From: CAWVWD01 sp045106825
Lineage (GTDB): Bacteria; Bacteroidota; Bacteroidia; Chitinophagales; Saprospiraceae
NCBI GenBank assembly: GCA_045106825.1
Contig: JBGCFH010000243.1
Location: 1 to 26,373, forward strand
Reading direction: 5' to 3'
Length of the DNA: 26,373 bases
This document shows, one piece after another, positions 16,571 to 25,500 of this stretch. Positions within the stretch are counted from its first letter, which is position 1. Each line of letters begins with the position of its first letter. Below the pieces are notes generated by a model. That model was not told the origin of the DNA. It saw only the letters and a list, made by a program, of their open reading frames with translations, and did not search any database. Both the position numbers and the translations under genes were made by a program.

Positions 16571-17464
16571 CTATTTTTCTAATTCCGCTATTACTTTTCT
16601 CGCATGTTCATTTTTAGGATTAAGTTCAAGTGATTTTTTATAAGCAGTGATGCCTTCCTTTGTTTTACCAATTTTAACCAAACACTCACCATAACTATCG
16701 TGCGTATTATATCCTTTAGGATACAGTTCTGTGTTTAACTTAAATATTTTCAAAGCATCTTTATCTCTTCCTTCTCTCATCAATTCATAACCAAAGCTAT
16801 TGATTCCACCTTCTGAAAGATTATATTCTGAATTTTTCAAATCAGCATTTTTTATAAAAGTAATGACTTCATCAATGTTTTCACTCAAAGCTAATAGTTC
16901 ATTCACCGATTTCTTATTCATCCTTTTTACTTTCTCCCTTTGTTCTGCTAAAGTCTCTACGCCATATTCTCTTCTCTCAGCATCGGTTATTTGAGTCGTA
17001 TCCAAATCGTAAAGTATCCAAGGTGCATCGGCTCCCCTTTTTTGATATTGAGTTCCATATATTTGAGGTTTTCCTCTTCTCATCAAATCTCTATCAATCG
17101 CTGCTGCCAAAAGCCATTTACTTCTGTTTGAATCTAAATCAATTGCTTTCCTCATCATTTTTACTGCCATTCCTGAAGAAATCGTGTCGCCACCATGTTG
17201 AAAAATCATAGCTGCATGATAATAATCTTCTGAAGTTGTTACTGAATCAGCATCTAACAACTTATAAACTCGTTTTTTCCTTTCTTCATCTCGTTTTGAA
17301 ACTAACGACCAATCAATATCTCCCGATTGTCTATCTCCTTGATCTGCTTTATAAATTGCTTTTAACTCTTCATTACTTGTTAGATTTTCGTTGGTCGTAT
17401 CTACTTTTGCAGTTCTACAAGATACCATGATTAAGATTAATACGAATAATGTAATTCTGTTCAT
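16571..17464 (-). CDS. Lipoprotein with DUF6624-like and C-terminal TPR regions
   Basis: This 297-residue predicted lipoprotein has a short signal peptide ending in the lipobox MVSC, so Cys16 would be lipidated. Residues about 33-160 carry ADQGDRQSG (40-48), DYYHAAMIFQHG (80-91) and DRDLMRRGKPQIYGTQY (124-140). The Asp-Gln-x-Asp-Arg start, the HAAMIFQHG helix and the YGTQ end are the pattern I associate with DUF6624, whose function is unknown. Residues about 221-290 form two TPR units (FGYELMREGRDKDALKIF and YGECLVKIGKTKEGITAYKK). The whole probably sits in the periplasm or on the outer membrane and may mediate protein contacts. It is convergent with the TonB-dependent receptor and divergent from the next lipoprotein gene. 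The family name is from memory of motifs. Confidence 0.75.
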   Translation of the reverse strand: MNRITLFVLILIMVSCRTAKVDTTNENLTSNEELKAIYKADQGDRQSGDIDWSLVSKRDEERKKRVYKLLDADSVTTSEDYYHAAMIFQHGGDTISSGMAVKMMRKAIDLDSNRSKWLLAAAIDRDLMRRGKPQIYGTQYQKRGADAPWILYDLDTTQITDAERREYGVETLAEQREKVKRMNKKSVNELLALSENIDEVITFIKNADLKNSEYNLSEGGINSFGYELMREGRDKDALKIFKLNTELYPKGYNTHDSYGECLVKIGKTKEGITAYKKSLELNPKNEHARKVIAELEK

Positions 17465-17857
17465 TTTATTGATTTTTATGTTAATAAATAGAGTTTTTTT
17501 GGATTAAAATAGTTACACTTTTGATTAATATCAATTAACCAAAAGTTCTCATATATTTAGTACGTATATTTTTATAATTAACCTTCGAAGTATTCTAAAA
17601 AATTGATGAGTTATATGGATTTAGATTAATGAAAGTATGGATATTTAGATTCAAATATATTAATATTTTTTATAAATTTACCTAATTAAGTTACTATTTG
17701 AATAGTAAATAGTTTTCTAACATATTTGAAATAAATTTCTATTTAACTATATTAAATATTGAAGCGAAATAATCCGTTATATAAAATCTAAAGAATTTAG
17801 CTATAACTCAATACCAGTTTTTTTAATTTTTTTATTTCACCTTAAAATTTAGCTTAC
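17465..17857. other. AT-rich divergent spacer, no gene seen
   Basis: This 393-bp spacer between two divergent lipoprotein genes is extremely AT-rich. I find no coding frame, strong hairpin, tandem repeat or RNA gene. It presumably holds both promoters, but I cannot place them reliably. Confidence 0.6.
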
Positions 17858-18346
17858 ATGAAAAGATTGCAAAATACTTTCTTATTGTTGATTATGCTTA
17901 CCTCTTTTATTGCTTGTCAAAACGAATCACAAGACTTTGTTGATGGTGAATATTTCTTTAGAGAAATATCTTCGGACAAACATAATGACGATTTGATGCT
18001 TCAAGAATTTTTATTACGAGTTGAAGGGAATAAAGTTAGCGGAAAATCAATTTATTGGTCACAATATGGTGATCCTGAATTTATTACATTATCATCATTG
18101 ACGATGACAGAATTAGACCTAAAAGGAGAAGTTCAGGGTGCTCAATTAATTTTAAAAGAAAAAGAAGCAGCATGGGGAGCTGATCATCCTGAAGGTTATG
18201 AATTGAAATTTGTAGATTTAGGAACATGGAACTGGAATGGTGATTTTTTAACAAATGGCGAAATAAAAATGGAAAAAGTAGTGGATATTTCGCAGTTAAA
18301 TTCAACATTGTATCGTTCGCTTGATAGTGCTAAAATTACACATTAA
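17858..18346 (+). CDS. Small putative lipoprotein of unknown function
   Basis: This is a 162-residue protein that I do not recognise. It starts with a signal peptide ending in the lipobox FIAC, so Cys20 would be lipidated, followed by QNESQD. The mature part is acidic and looks beta-rich, with alternating hydrophobic strands such as FLLRVEGNKVSGKSIYW and LDLKGEVQGAQLILKEKE. It contains several tryptophans (for example the WNW in GTWNWNG) and has no transmembrane segment after the signal. The pattern could suit a small beta-barrel or lipocalin-like fold, but that is only an impression. The gene stands alone, divergent from the TPR lipoprotein gene and convergent with the response regulator, with a strong hairpin after it. 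Confidence 0.7.
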   Translation: MKRLQNTFLLLIMLTSFIACQNESQDFVDGEYFFREISSDKHNDDLMLQEFLLRVEGNKVSGKSIYWSQYGDPEFITLSSLTMTELDLKGEVQGAQLILKEKEAAWGADHPEGYELKFVDLGTWNWNGDFLTNGEIKMEKVVDISQLNSTLYRSLDSAKITH

Positions 18347-18376
18347 TTTAAATTATATATTCGCCAAACGACTTTG

Positions 18377-18413
18377 GTTTAACTTTACTACTGATTTTGT
18401 AGTAAAGTTAAAC
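18377..18413. terminator. Strong bidirectional terminator hairpin
   Basis: A perfect 15-bp stem (gtttaactttactac 18377-18391 / 18399-18413) with a 7-nt loop lies between the convergent small lipoprotein gene (stop 18346) and the response regulator gene (stop 18450). Position and strength fit termination from both sides. Confidence 0.8.
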
Positions 18414-18449
18414 TTCAAAACATAAAGTCCCTGTTTTTCAATAGTTAAA

Positions 18450-19220
18450 TTATCCATCTAACCAATCTTTAAAATCACTCACTCGATCTCGACTCACCAA
18501 AATCAAATCGTCTTTGGAAGTATCTGATAATTGTACTTTTAAACGACTATTCGAATACGTTACGACATCTTTTATCGCTTCAATTGATGTAATATACTTT
18601 CGGTTTAAACGAAAGAAATCGTTGGGTTTTAATAGTTCAGACAATTGATCTAAAGTATAATCAACTGCGTATTTTTTACCATCTTTTGTTTTCAACCACG
18701 AAATGCGATGTTCCGAATAAAAATAAGCAATATTCGCTACTGGAATTGATGCCAAATGATGTCCTTTTTTGACAGCAAAACGTGTTTTATAATCTTTACC
18801 AGAACGAATAACTTTTAGTGTTTCTTGCAAAATTGACCAATCAGGAATCGTCGGTTGCGTTTGTTTAAACTGTCCTTTAAATTTATCAATCGCTTTCACC
18901 AATTCGGGATAATCAATTGGTTTTAACAAATAATCAATACTATTAACTTTGAATGCTCGAAGTGCATATTCATCAAAAGCCGTTGTGAAAATCACTGGCG
19001 TTTTCACTTCAACAGCATCAAATATTTCAAAACTCAAACCATCTGCTAATTGAATATCAAAAAACAGCAAATCAGGTGTATCATTGGCTTTCAGCCATTC
19101 TACCGTTTCTTCAACAGAATCTAACCAATCTAATAATTCAATACTCGAATCGTATTTAAATATCAAATCTTTTAGTCGTTCTGCTGCTAAATTTTCATCT
19201 TCTACTATTAGGATTTTCAT
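18450..19220 (-). CDS. LytTR-family response regulator
   Basis: This 256-residue DNA-binding response regulator opens with a receiver domain, MKILIVEDEN (acidic pocket at residues 8-9). The phosphoacceptor Asp55 is in LLFFDIQL, Thr79-Thr80 are in VIFTTAF, and Lys100 is in YLLKPID. The C-terminal LytTR domain (about 147-256) includes IPVANIAYFYSEH and FFRLNRKYITS. I place the start at 19220 because the receiver fold begins there. An in-frame ATG at 19271 would add 17 residues encoded by the repeat element at 19234-19322. LytTR regulators are usually paired with a LytS/YehU-type histidine kinase, but none adjoins this gene. It lies 105 bp downstream of the cytochrome-sugar dehydrogenase gene on the same strand; its target genes are unknown. 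Confidence 0.9.
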   Translation of the reverse strand: MKILIVEDENLAAERLKDLIFKYDSSIELLDWLDSVEETVEWLKANDTPDLLFFDIQLADGLSFEIFDAVEVKTPVIFTTAFDEYALRAFKVNSIDYLLKPIDYPELVKAIDKFKGQFKQTQPTIPDWSILQETLKVIRSGKDYKTRFAVKKGHHLASIPVANIAYFYSEHRISWLKTKDGKKYAVDYTLDQLSELLKPNDFFRLNRKYITSIEAIKDVVTYSNSRLKVQLSDTSKDDLILVSRDRVSDFKDWLDG

Positions 19221-19233
19221 CTGTGTGATTGTA

Positions 19234-19322
19234 TGATTGTATGATTGTGTCATTGTTTTCGCTTCGCTCATTGTTTAAAAATACAATCACTCAATCAGCG
19301 AAGCGACACAATCACACAATCA
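19234..19322. repeat. Inverted repeat with tgattgta-type tandem units
   Basis: Left-arm units tgattgtatgattgtgt (19234-19250) pair with 19306-19322 at 16 of 17 positions. An inner perfect 9-bp stem, cgcttcgct (19260-19268) / agcgaagcg (19297-19305), encloses AT-rich DNA. The left arm also contains tandem copies of an 8-bp unit, tgattgta. The element occupies nearly all of the gap between the sugar dehydrogenase and response regulator genes. It could be a terminator, a structured leader or an interspersed repeat. It creates a misleading upstream start for the regulator. Confidence 0.7.
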
Positions 19323-19325
19323 ATT

Positions 19326-20699
19326 CTACTTTGGCAATATCTTAATAATTCTTCCAGGATTTTCAACCGCAACATACAAATATCCATCGCCTCCAACTCT
19401 TACATCACGCACACGACTTTTCAATTCTTCTAAGAGTTTTTCTTGGTAAACGACTTGATTTTCATTCAAAACAATGCGTTCTAAATACTCAAAACGTAGT
19501 GAACCAATGAACAAGTTATTTTTCCATTCCGGATAAATATCACTATCTAAAAACGTCATTCCACAAGGTGCAATTGACGGTTTGTAATAGTGAATTGGTT
19601 GTTCCATCCCTTCTTTTTCGATGATGTCGGTGAACTTCGTTCCGCTATAATTGACACCATAAGAAATCACGGGCCAACCATAATTTTTGCCAGGTTCGAT
19701 GATGTTGATTTCGTCGCCACCTTTTGGGCCATGTTCGTGTTCCCAAAGTTTACCAGTTACAGGATTAAACGCCAAACCTTGTGGATTTCGGTGTCCATAA
19801 CTATAAATAGAACCAACTGCACTCGCATCATTTACAAAAGGATTATTTTGAGGAACTGTTCCATCATCATTCAAACAATGAATTTTCCCATTTGTATTAT
19901 CCAAAGATTGTGGAAATTCGTCCCGATTTCCTCTATCTCCATTGCTAAAATACAACCGATTTTGAGCATCAAACACCATTCGACTACCATAATGATGTGA
20001 TTTTGAAGTCGTTGGTAAACCTTTGTAAATTTCTTCAATATCGTACAAAGTTTTAGATTCATTCAATTTTGCTCGAATAATCGCTGTGTTTCCTTTGTCA
20101 CTATCATTCGCATCTGGATAAGAATATGAAATATAAATCCAACCATTTGTCGCATAATCTGGATGCAATTTTAAATCTAACAAACCTCCTTGACCACTTA
20201 CTCGAATCGCTGGCAAACCTGTAATTGTCGTCTTTCCATTCGTTTTAGAATAATGTGATAATGTTCCATTTCGTTCTGCAATCAACATTTCGCCATTCGG
20301 TAAAAGCTCAAATGACCAAGGAATCTCTAAACCTTCAACTACAATCTCTGTATCATAATTTGGGTTAGAACTGGTCGAAGTTTGATGATTTTTAGAATAA
20401 TCAAAATTCTTAATATAGTGACTCAATTCGATAATTTGACTGTCCGAAAATGTCTGTCCATAAGCTGGCATTCCTAAGTTTTCTTCACCAACTTTTATCA
20501 TATTTGTCAAGGTTTCAAGCGATTTATCATAAGATTTCAGTCGCTTAAAATGCTGTAATTGTGTACCATGACAACCAGCACAATTTTCATCATAAATCGT
20601 TTGAATATCAGAATTAACATTCACGTTTCGAGATAAATTACATGCCATTGCTCCAACAAAAAGTAGGACAACTATAAAGTAAAGTCGTTTTGATTGCAT
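19326..20699 (-). CDS. Lipoprotein fusing cytochrome c to a glucose/sorbosone dehydrogenase domain
   Basis: This 457-residue exported redox protein has a signal peptide ending in the lipobox AMAC, giving lipidated Cys20. A class I cytochrome c domain (about 28-100) has the haem motif CAGCH (40-44) and a likely axial Met77 in LGMPAYG. The rest (about 115-457) is a glucose/sorbosone dehydrogenase beta-propeller with GQGGLLDLKLHPDY (169-182), GDRGNRDEF (254-262), GHRNPQGLAFNP (302-313) and HEHGPKGGDEIN (321-332). Family members oxidise aldose sugars using PQQ. The fused haem could pass electrons to the respiratory chain or another periplasmic carrier. No PQQ biosynthesis gene is in the window, so cofactor and substrate are inferred. 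It is followed by the response regulator and preceded by the YHYH gene. Confidence 0.88.
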   Translation of the reverse strand: MQSKRLYFIVVLLFVGAMACNLSRNVNVNSDIQTIYDENCAGCHGTQLQHFKRLKSYDKSLETLTNMIKVGEENLGMPAYGQTFSDSQIIELSHYIKNFDYSKNHQTSTSSNPNYDTEIVVEGLEIPWSFELLPNGEMLIAERNGTLSHYSKTNGKTTITGLPAIRVSGQGGLLDLKLHPDYATNGWIYISYSYPDANDSDKGNTAIIRAKLNESKTLYDIEEIYKGLPTTSKSHHYGSRMVFDAQNRLYFSNGDRGNRDEFPQSLDNTNGKIHCLNDDGTVPQNNPFVNDASAVGSIYSYGHRNPQGLAFNPVTGKLWEHEHGPKGGDEINIIEPGKNYGWPVISYGVNYSGTKFTDIIEKEGMEQPIHYYKPSIAPCGMTFLDSDIYPEWKNNLFIGSLRFEYLERIVLNENQVVYQEKLLEELKSRVRDVRVGGDGYLYVAVENPGRIIKILPK

Positions 20700-20812
20700 T
20701 TTTTTTGATTTTGGTTATAAAGTTACTTCCAATCTTACAATTTATTAAGTCTATAAATTGTTCTAACGAATGTACGTAAAATGATTAGTACAATGGATTA
20801 TTTTTATAAAAA

Positions 20813-20851
20813 AATAGGTTTACAAACGCTCAACGTGTTTGCAAACCTATT
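20813..20851 (-). terminator. Terminator of the YHYH-protein gene
   Basis: A 15-bp stem with one mismatch (20813-20827 with 20837-20851) has a 9-nt loop. Read on the minus strand it is followed by a T-run. It lies 32 bp after the YHYH stop codon, so it should separate that gene from the sugar dehydrogenase downstream. Next to it, near 20853-20885, an attatcaatt-type unit occurs twice. Confidence 0.7.
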
Positions 20852-20882
20852 TGTAATTATCAATTTTCCATTATCAATTATA

Positions 20883-21815
20883 TTAATGTCGATGCGGACG
20901 ACCATTTCCATGACGATGTTGTCCACCTGGAGGCGGACCTTTTGGGCGTTTTTCAGTAAATACACCTTTCAAACAACGACTAACATAAGGATATTCGTCT
21001 GTTACAAAATAAGCATATTGACCATTGATTTCCATACCATTACATTCATCTAATTCACCCAAACCATTAACATATTCCCAATCAGAAACAAACGTTCCAT
21101 CAGGTTGTGTGTTGTTCAATTCTTTGTCCATTCCTTGACGTGGATTTTTGTACGAACAAGCATCACCAGTTCTTAATTCTTCTGACAATTTGTAACTCGG
21201 TTTGTATTGCCCGCTTTTTGAATAATACATTGGAAAACCATCTTTTGCATAACCAATTAAAATCAAATCTTCGCCTTTGTCTAAAAGTTTGACTAATTCC
21301 GTCGGAACACCATGATAATGATACGCACCAGTTGGCTGAACGTGTGCATGATTGTAATCAAGTCCTAAATTCACTAACTCTTGAAACGCTTCAATTTTAT
21401 AAACTTCGCCTGTTTCACAAACAAATCTTTCGGCAGTTTCAGGTTCAAATTTCACACCGTTCAACGCAACGCCAGGTTCTCTTGCCCATTTTGGTTCTCC
21501 CGATAATTTTGGATTTAAAGGAATTCGGTATGTTATATCTTGTGCAGAGATTGTATTTGGATTTCCTTTTCTTGGAAATTCGCCCGTTGAGTGATTTGGT
21601 AATGCATTCGTTTTCATCACTCGATTTCCATCTTTAAAAACCACATTAGTTTGTGTTCCATAAGTCGAATTTTTATAAACAAATGCTTTTGAAAAATCAA
21701 TCGTTGCAAAATCCGTTGTTGCATTTTTTGACGTTAATGCTTCGTTTGTATTTGATGTTGACGTTCCACAACTTATGAGTAAAAACATTATCATTATAAA
21801 TCCTAATATTCGCAT
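20883..21815 (-). CDS. YHYH-domain lipoprotein with histidine-rich tail
   Basis: This 310-residue predicted lipoprotein has its lipobox at LISC, giving lipidated Cys16. The YHYH domain is clear: YNHAHVQPTGAYHYHG (154-169, YHYH at 165-168), followed by GYAKDGFPMYY (188-198) and DWEYVNGLGELDECNG (245-260). Four cysteines (133, 220, 258, 281) might form disulfides. The C-terminus is a Pro-Gly-His tail (QHRHGNGRPHRH, 299-310), which with the YHYH histidines suggests metal binding. YHYH proteins are exported and have no established reaction. The gene follows the cysteine-rich lipoprotein gene by 62 bp on the same strand and ends in its own terminator before the sugar dehydrogenase. A metal or redox role is inference. 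Confidence 0.85.
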   Translation of the reverse strand: MRILGFIMIMFLLISCGTSTSNTNEALTSKNATTDFATIDFSKAFVYKNSTYGTQTNVVFKDGNRVMKTNALPNHSTGEFPRKGNPNTISAQDITYRIPLNPKLSGEPKWAREPGVALNGVKFEPETAERFVCETGEVYKIEAFQELVNLGLDYNHAHVQPTGAYHYHGVPTELVKLLDKGEDLILIGYAKDGFPMYYSKSGQYKPSYKLSEELRTGDACSYKNPRQGMDKELNNTQPDGTFVSDWEYVNGLGELDECNGMEINGQYAYFVTDEYPYVSRCLKGVFTEKRPKGPPPGGQHRHGNGRPHRH

Positions 21816-21836
21816 AGTATTTTCCGTTTTAGTTTA

Positions 21837-21857
21837 AATATCCTTTTGACGGATATT
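21837..21857 (-). terminator. Weak hairpin between the Cys-rich and YHYH lipoprotein genes
   Basis: A 7-bp stem (aatatcc 21837-21843 / ggatatt 21851-21857) with a 7-nt loop lies in the 62-bp gap between two same-strand genes. Read on the minus strand, only short T stretches follow it. It may be a leaky terminator or have no function. Confidence 0.3.
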
Positions 21858-21877
21858 AACAGAAAATCCTTCGCTTA

Positions 21878-22420
21878 TTAATTTATAAATTGAGCATCAA
21901 CTTTCACATCAAAATCTCCCCAAGAATACGAAACCGTCAAATTTCCTTGTACAAACCACGAACCATCAGTTTGTTGTTCGCCTTGCAAACAGCCAACTGC
22001 AATCGGTTTAAATTCTACTTCTGAACAAAAACAACTTCTTTTGAAATGTACATTCATATCACTCAACGCACTTCCGTCCACTGAAAAACTATTTTGGCTT
22101 TCGTCCAATTCAAATACCAAACTATTCGTATATTCATCATCTGCAATCATCGGATCACCTTCTGTTTGCGTCACCATTTGAAAGACATTTTTATCTCCAC
22201 TTCCAAAACCTTGAGATACATCAATATCAATCTCTGATTGTGCAAAAACTTTGTAGGTACATTCATAATTATCCAGACAATCATTCGTAAAAACGGTACT
22301 ATCAATCACATCTAAACAAGTGAAATTACAGTTTTCACAAGTTGGAATAATCACATTATCATCATTACAAGATTGTAAAAAGAGGAACGCTAATAAAAAC
22401 CCTAATAATAAATTTTTCAT
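21878..22420 (-). CDS. Cysteine-rich lipoprotein of unknown function
   Basis: This 180-residue protein belongs to no family I recognise. The signal peptide ends in the lipobox LQSC, placing the lipidated cysteine at residue 18, followed directly by NDDN. An acidic stretch right after the cysteine resembles the lipoprotein surface-export signal described in Flavobacteriia, so surface exposure is possible. The mature N-terminus has clustered cysteines, TCENCNFTC (residues 27-35), then NDC and YEC within about 20 residues. A SCFC motif and a GC follow in the C-terminal half, which otherwise looks beta-rich (NLTVSYSWGDFDVKV). The spacing suggests disulfides or a metal site rather than a haem motif, as there is no CxxCH. 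It lies between the AsmA-like gene, separated by a terminator, and the YHYH gene. Confidence 0.75.
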   Translation of the reverse strand: MKNLLLGFLLAFLFLQSCNDDNVIIPTCENCNFTCLDVIDSTVFTNDCLDNYECTYKVFAQSEIDIDVSQGFGSGDKNVFQMVTQTEGDPMIADDEYTNSLVFELDESQNSFSVDGSALSDMNVHFKRSCFCSEVEFKPIAVGCLQGEQQTDGSWFVQGNLTVSYSWGDFDVKVDAQFIN

Positions 22421-22514
22421 GGTTTTAATGTTTTAAATAATTAATAACATTCTATGTTTCTACATGTACAAAGGATTGATATTTGGTTGTCTTAAAGTAA
22501 TGATTTTTTAAACA

Positions 22515-22548
22515 AAAAACCGTATTGAACTTAATCAATACGGTTTTT
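22515..22548 (-). terminator. Rho-independent terminator of the AsmA-like gene
   Basis: A perfect 14-bp stem (aaaaaccgtattga 22515-22528 / 22535-22548) with a 6-nt loop begins 16 bp after the AsmA-like stop codon. It has an A-run on one side and a T-run on the other, giving a U-tail on the minus-strand transcript. It separates the gene from the cysteine-rich lipoprotein gene. Confidence 0.85.
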
Positions 22549-22564
22549 CAAAATTTATAGAAAG

Positions 22565-25500
22565 CTATTTTTCGCCTCCACCTTTCTTCTTTTTAAACGG
22601 ATTATATTTATCCAATTGTTCCTGAATCTTCTTCTTTTCCTCTTCCAATTTCCGCTTCGTTTCGTCATCAATTCGTTTTTGAGCTTCTTTTTTCAGCCTT
22701 TCCGCTTCTGCTTTAGCCGCTGCACTGGCTTTATCACCCAATTCTTTTTTGATACGTTCTTCTGCTTCTTTTTTTAATCTATCCGCTTCTGCTTTTGCTC
22801 TGGCTTCTGCTTCTTTTTTTAATCTATCTGCTTCTGCCTTTGCTTTGGCTTCTGCTTCCTTTTTCAGTTTATCCGCTTCCGCTTTGGCTTTCCCTTCAAG
22901 TGCTGCTTTTTCTTTTGCCAATCGCTCTTCCGCTTCCTTTTTAAGTTTTTCAGCTTCTTCTTCCAATTTCTGTTTAGCAGCAGTTTCAATATCAGATTTC
23001 CCGCCAATACCTTTCAACTTCAATTTATATTTTGGATCAGCAATCGCACCAGTTAACAAAACATCTAAATCAATATAATCACCTTGTGCTAAGTTTAAAC
23101 CTAACTTAGAAGCTTGTCCATTCAATAAATCTAACCCTTTATTAGCAGCAGCTCCTACTCCACTTTTCTCCAACATTGCACGAGGAATCTTTGTATTTAT
23201 CGTATAATCCAATGATTGATTAATACCATGAGAACCACCGATTTCAAAGACAACATCCTTGTATTTTACCGTAAATGGCTTGATAGAAAATTTACCATCT
23301 TTAATTTCAAAGAAATTTTTAGAATCTTTTACTTTAAAAGGATTCAATTCACTTGCATTCAATTGATTGACAATTTTATCTAATGTCGGGTTTCCTTTGA
23401 TTGCTGTTTCTACGGTTTCCAAAATACCACTTGCGTTTAGTGTTTCCCATTTAGGCATCATATCTTTACCCAAAACACCATTAATTGTTAATTCTGAATT
23501 AAACTGTCCTTGCATATATTCTGCAATTGGTAAAATATACTTGAAACTGGCTAATTCCTTAACCGATTGTTCAAATTGAAATTGACTAATATCGTAACCA
23601 AATGCAAATTTTGGATTTTTAACATCTTTAGTATCATACGAACCATTTAACTTCATCGAACCACCTAAAGTATTTGCTCTCACATCTTTCATAGAGACTT
23701 TCGAGTCTTTCAATATCAAATCACCGGTCATTGAGTTCAACGTCACTTTATCGTATAAAACTTTACCCATATTTGCCTTGATATTAAAATTCATATCAGA
23801 AGGTATTAAAGCAGGTTCAGTTGCTGCGGTTTCGCTTGTCGTTGTAGCCGTTTCTGTGGTGCTTCCTTCTTCTACTCCGATTGACATCAAATCGTTTAAG
23901 TCCATCAGTTTTGAGTTCAATACCAAATCTCCGCTTACGGTTTCATTTGGTTTAAACGCATAATTTAATGCATTAAAAATCCTTGCACTTCCGTTAATAT
24001 CAGATTCACCAATTTTTGTCCCGAAGTTTTCAATATCAAATTCATTATGTCCTAAATGACCTTTTGCTGTTAAATTTTCCAAATCATAAACGTCATAATT
24101 GATTTCCTTTGCATCAACATCAACCATAAAATCAAAACGTCCAAACACTTCGCCTTCTGGTTCAGTCGGTACGGATTCTTCCTTTGTTTCGTTAGGTTTA
24201 CTTTCTGTTGTTGAGCCTTCTTCAACTCCCATTTCCATGATTTCATTCAAATCTAATTTATTCGATTTCAATGCAATATCACCTTTTACTGTTTCTCCAT
24301 CAAACACATAACCAAATGCATTTTTAATTTGTCCACTTGCTTGTAAATCAGACTTTCCTAGATTCATAGCGAAATTCTCAATATCAAAATGAGCTGGAGC
24401 AAAAGCACCTTTAGCTTTCATATTTTTCATATCATAGCCATCATAAATCAATTGACCAAACTCTGCATCAACATTAAATAAAAACTTATCAAAAATGCCT
24501 TCATCTTCTGATTCTGCATGAATAGCATCAGCATCAGGATTTTGAACTTGTGAAGGTTCACTTCCTTCCATCCATTCATTGACATCAAATTTTTTCGAGC
24601 GAACAACCAAATCACCATTCATTGTTTTTTCACCAGAAAAATAAGTCAATGGATTTTCAACAAAACCAGTTACTTGCAAGTCTGATTTTCCTAAATTCGC
24701 ATCAAAATTATCCAAGTTGATTTTTTGTGGCGTGAATTCCGTTGTCAAATCATTAATTTTTATATTTGGCATTCCATCAGCGACATAATTCATATTCGTA
24801 ATCGTCATTTCACCACTAAAATCCACGTTATCATACTTCTCTGCTGTTACGTCAGACATTTTCATTTTCGTTGCAATATCTGCATTGATGATTCCGTCTA
24901 ACGTTTTCACACCTTCCATTGGAAAGGCTTTTGCCAATTTTGCCAAATCAATTTTACCTTTCATCTCCGCATTTACATTCGGATCAGACATTGGCGTTTT
25001 CAATACAAATTTTGCATCAAACGGATTTTTATCTAATTCAATATGAAACTTAGGAACATTCACCACCATATTATCAAAATTCGCATTTGGACTTTTGACA
25101 TTGGCTTTCACATTGATATTACTCATTCCTAATGGCAAATCTGGATATTTGAAACTACCATTTGCAACGGATAAATTAATATCTAACGCTGGCATTTTTG
25201 AGGCGTTATAAATACCTTTTACCGTTCCATCAAGTCCCATTTTTCCACTTGCTTTCACACCAGAAAAATCACTGGTGTAAGCAGCAGGAATCATAGACAA
25301 AAGAGATTTAAAATCTGTTTGTGGCGACCCAAATTTCAAGTCCATTTCTATATCATCACCAGGCATCGCAACGAATCCATCAAAATTCAATTTCAACGCA
25401 TTAAAATTGACTTCATTTTCTTTGAATGTATATTTTGAATTTGGCATATCAATATTGATTGTAAAATCAATATCTGTCTTTGCTTCATTCAAATAAGTAA

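Noticed and set aside
14085..17464. Polysaccharide-utilisation locus
   Set aside because: There is no SusD-like lipoprotein, glycoside hydrolase or sugar-sensing regulator beside the receptor.
19221..19271. Longer N-terminus for the response regulator
   Set aside because: The extra 17 residues come from the inverted-repeat element and precede the start of the receiver fold.
22749..23078. Plus-strand frame of Ala/Ser/Phe repeats opposite the AsmA-like gene
   Set aside because: It is the antisense reading of the Lys/Glu/Ala coiled-coil repeats, whose codons lack stops on the other strand.
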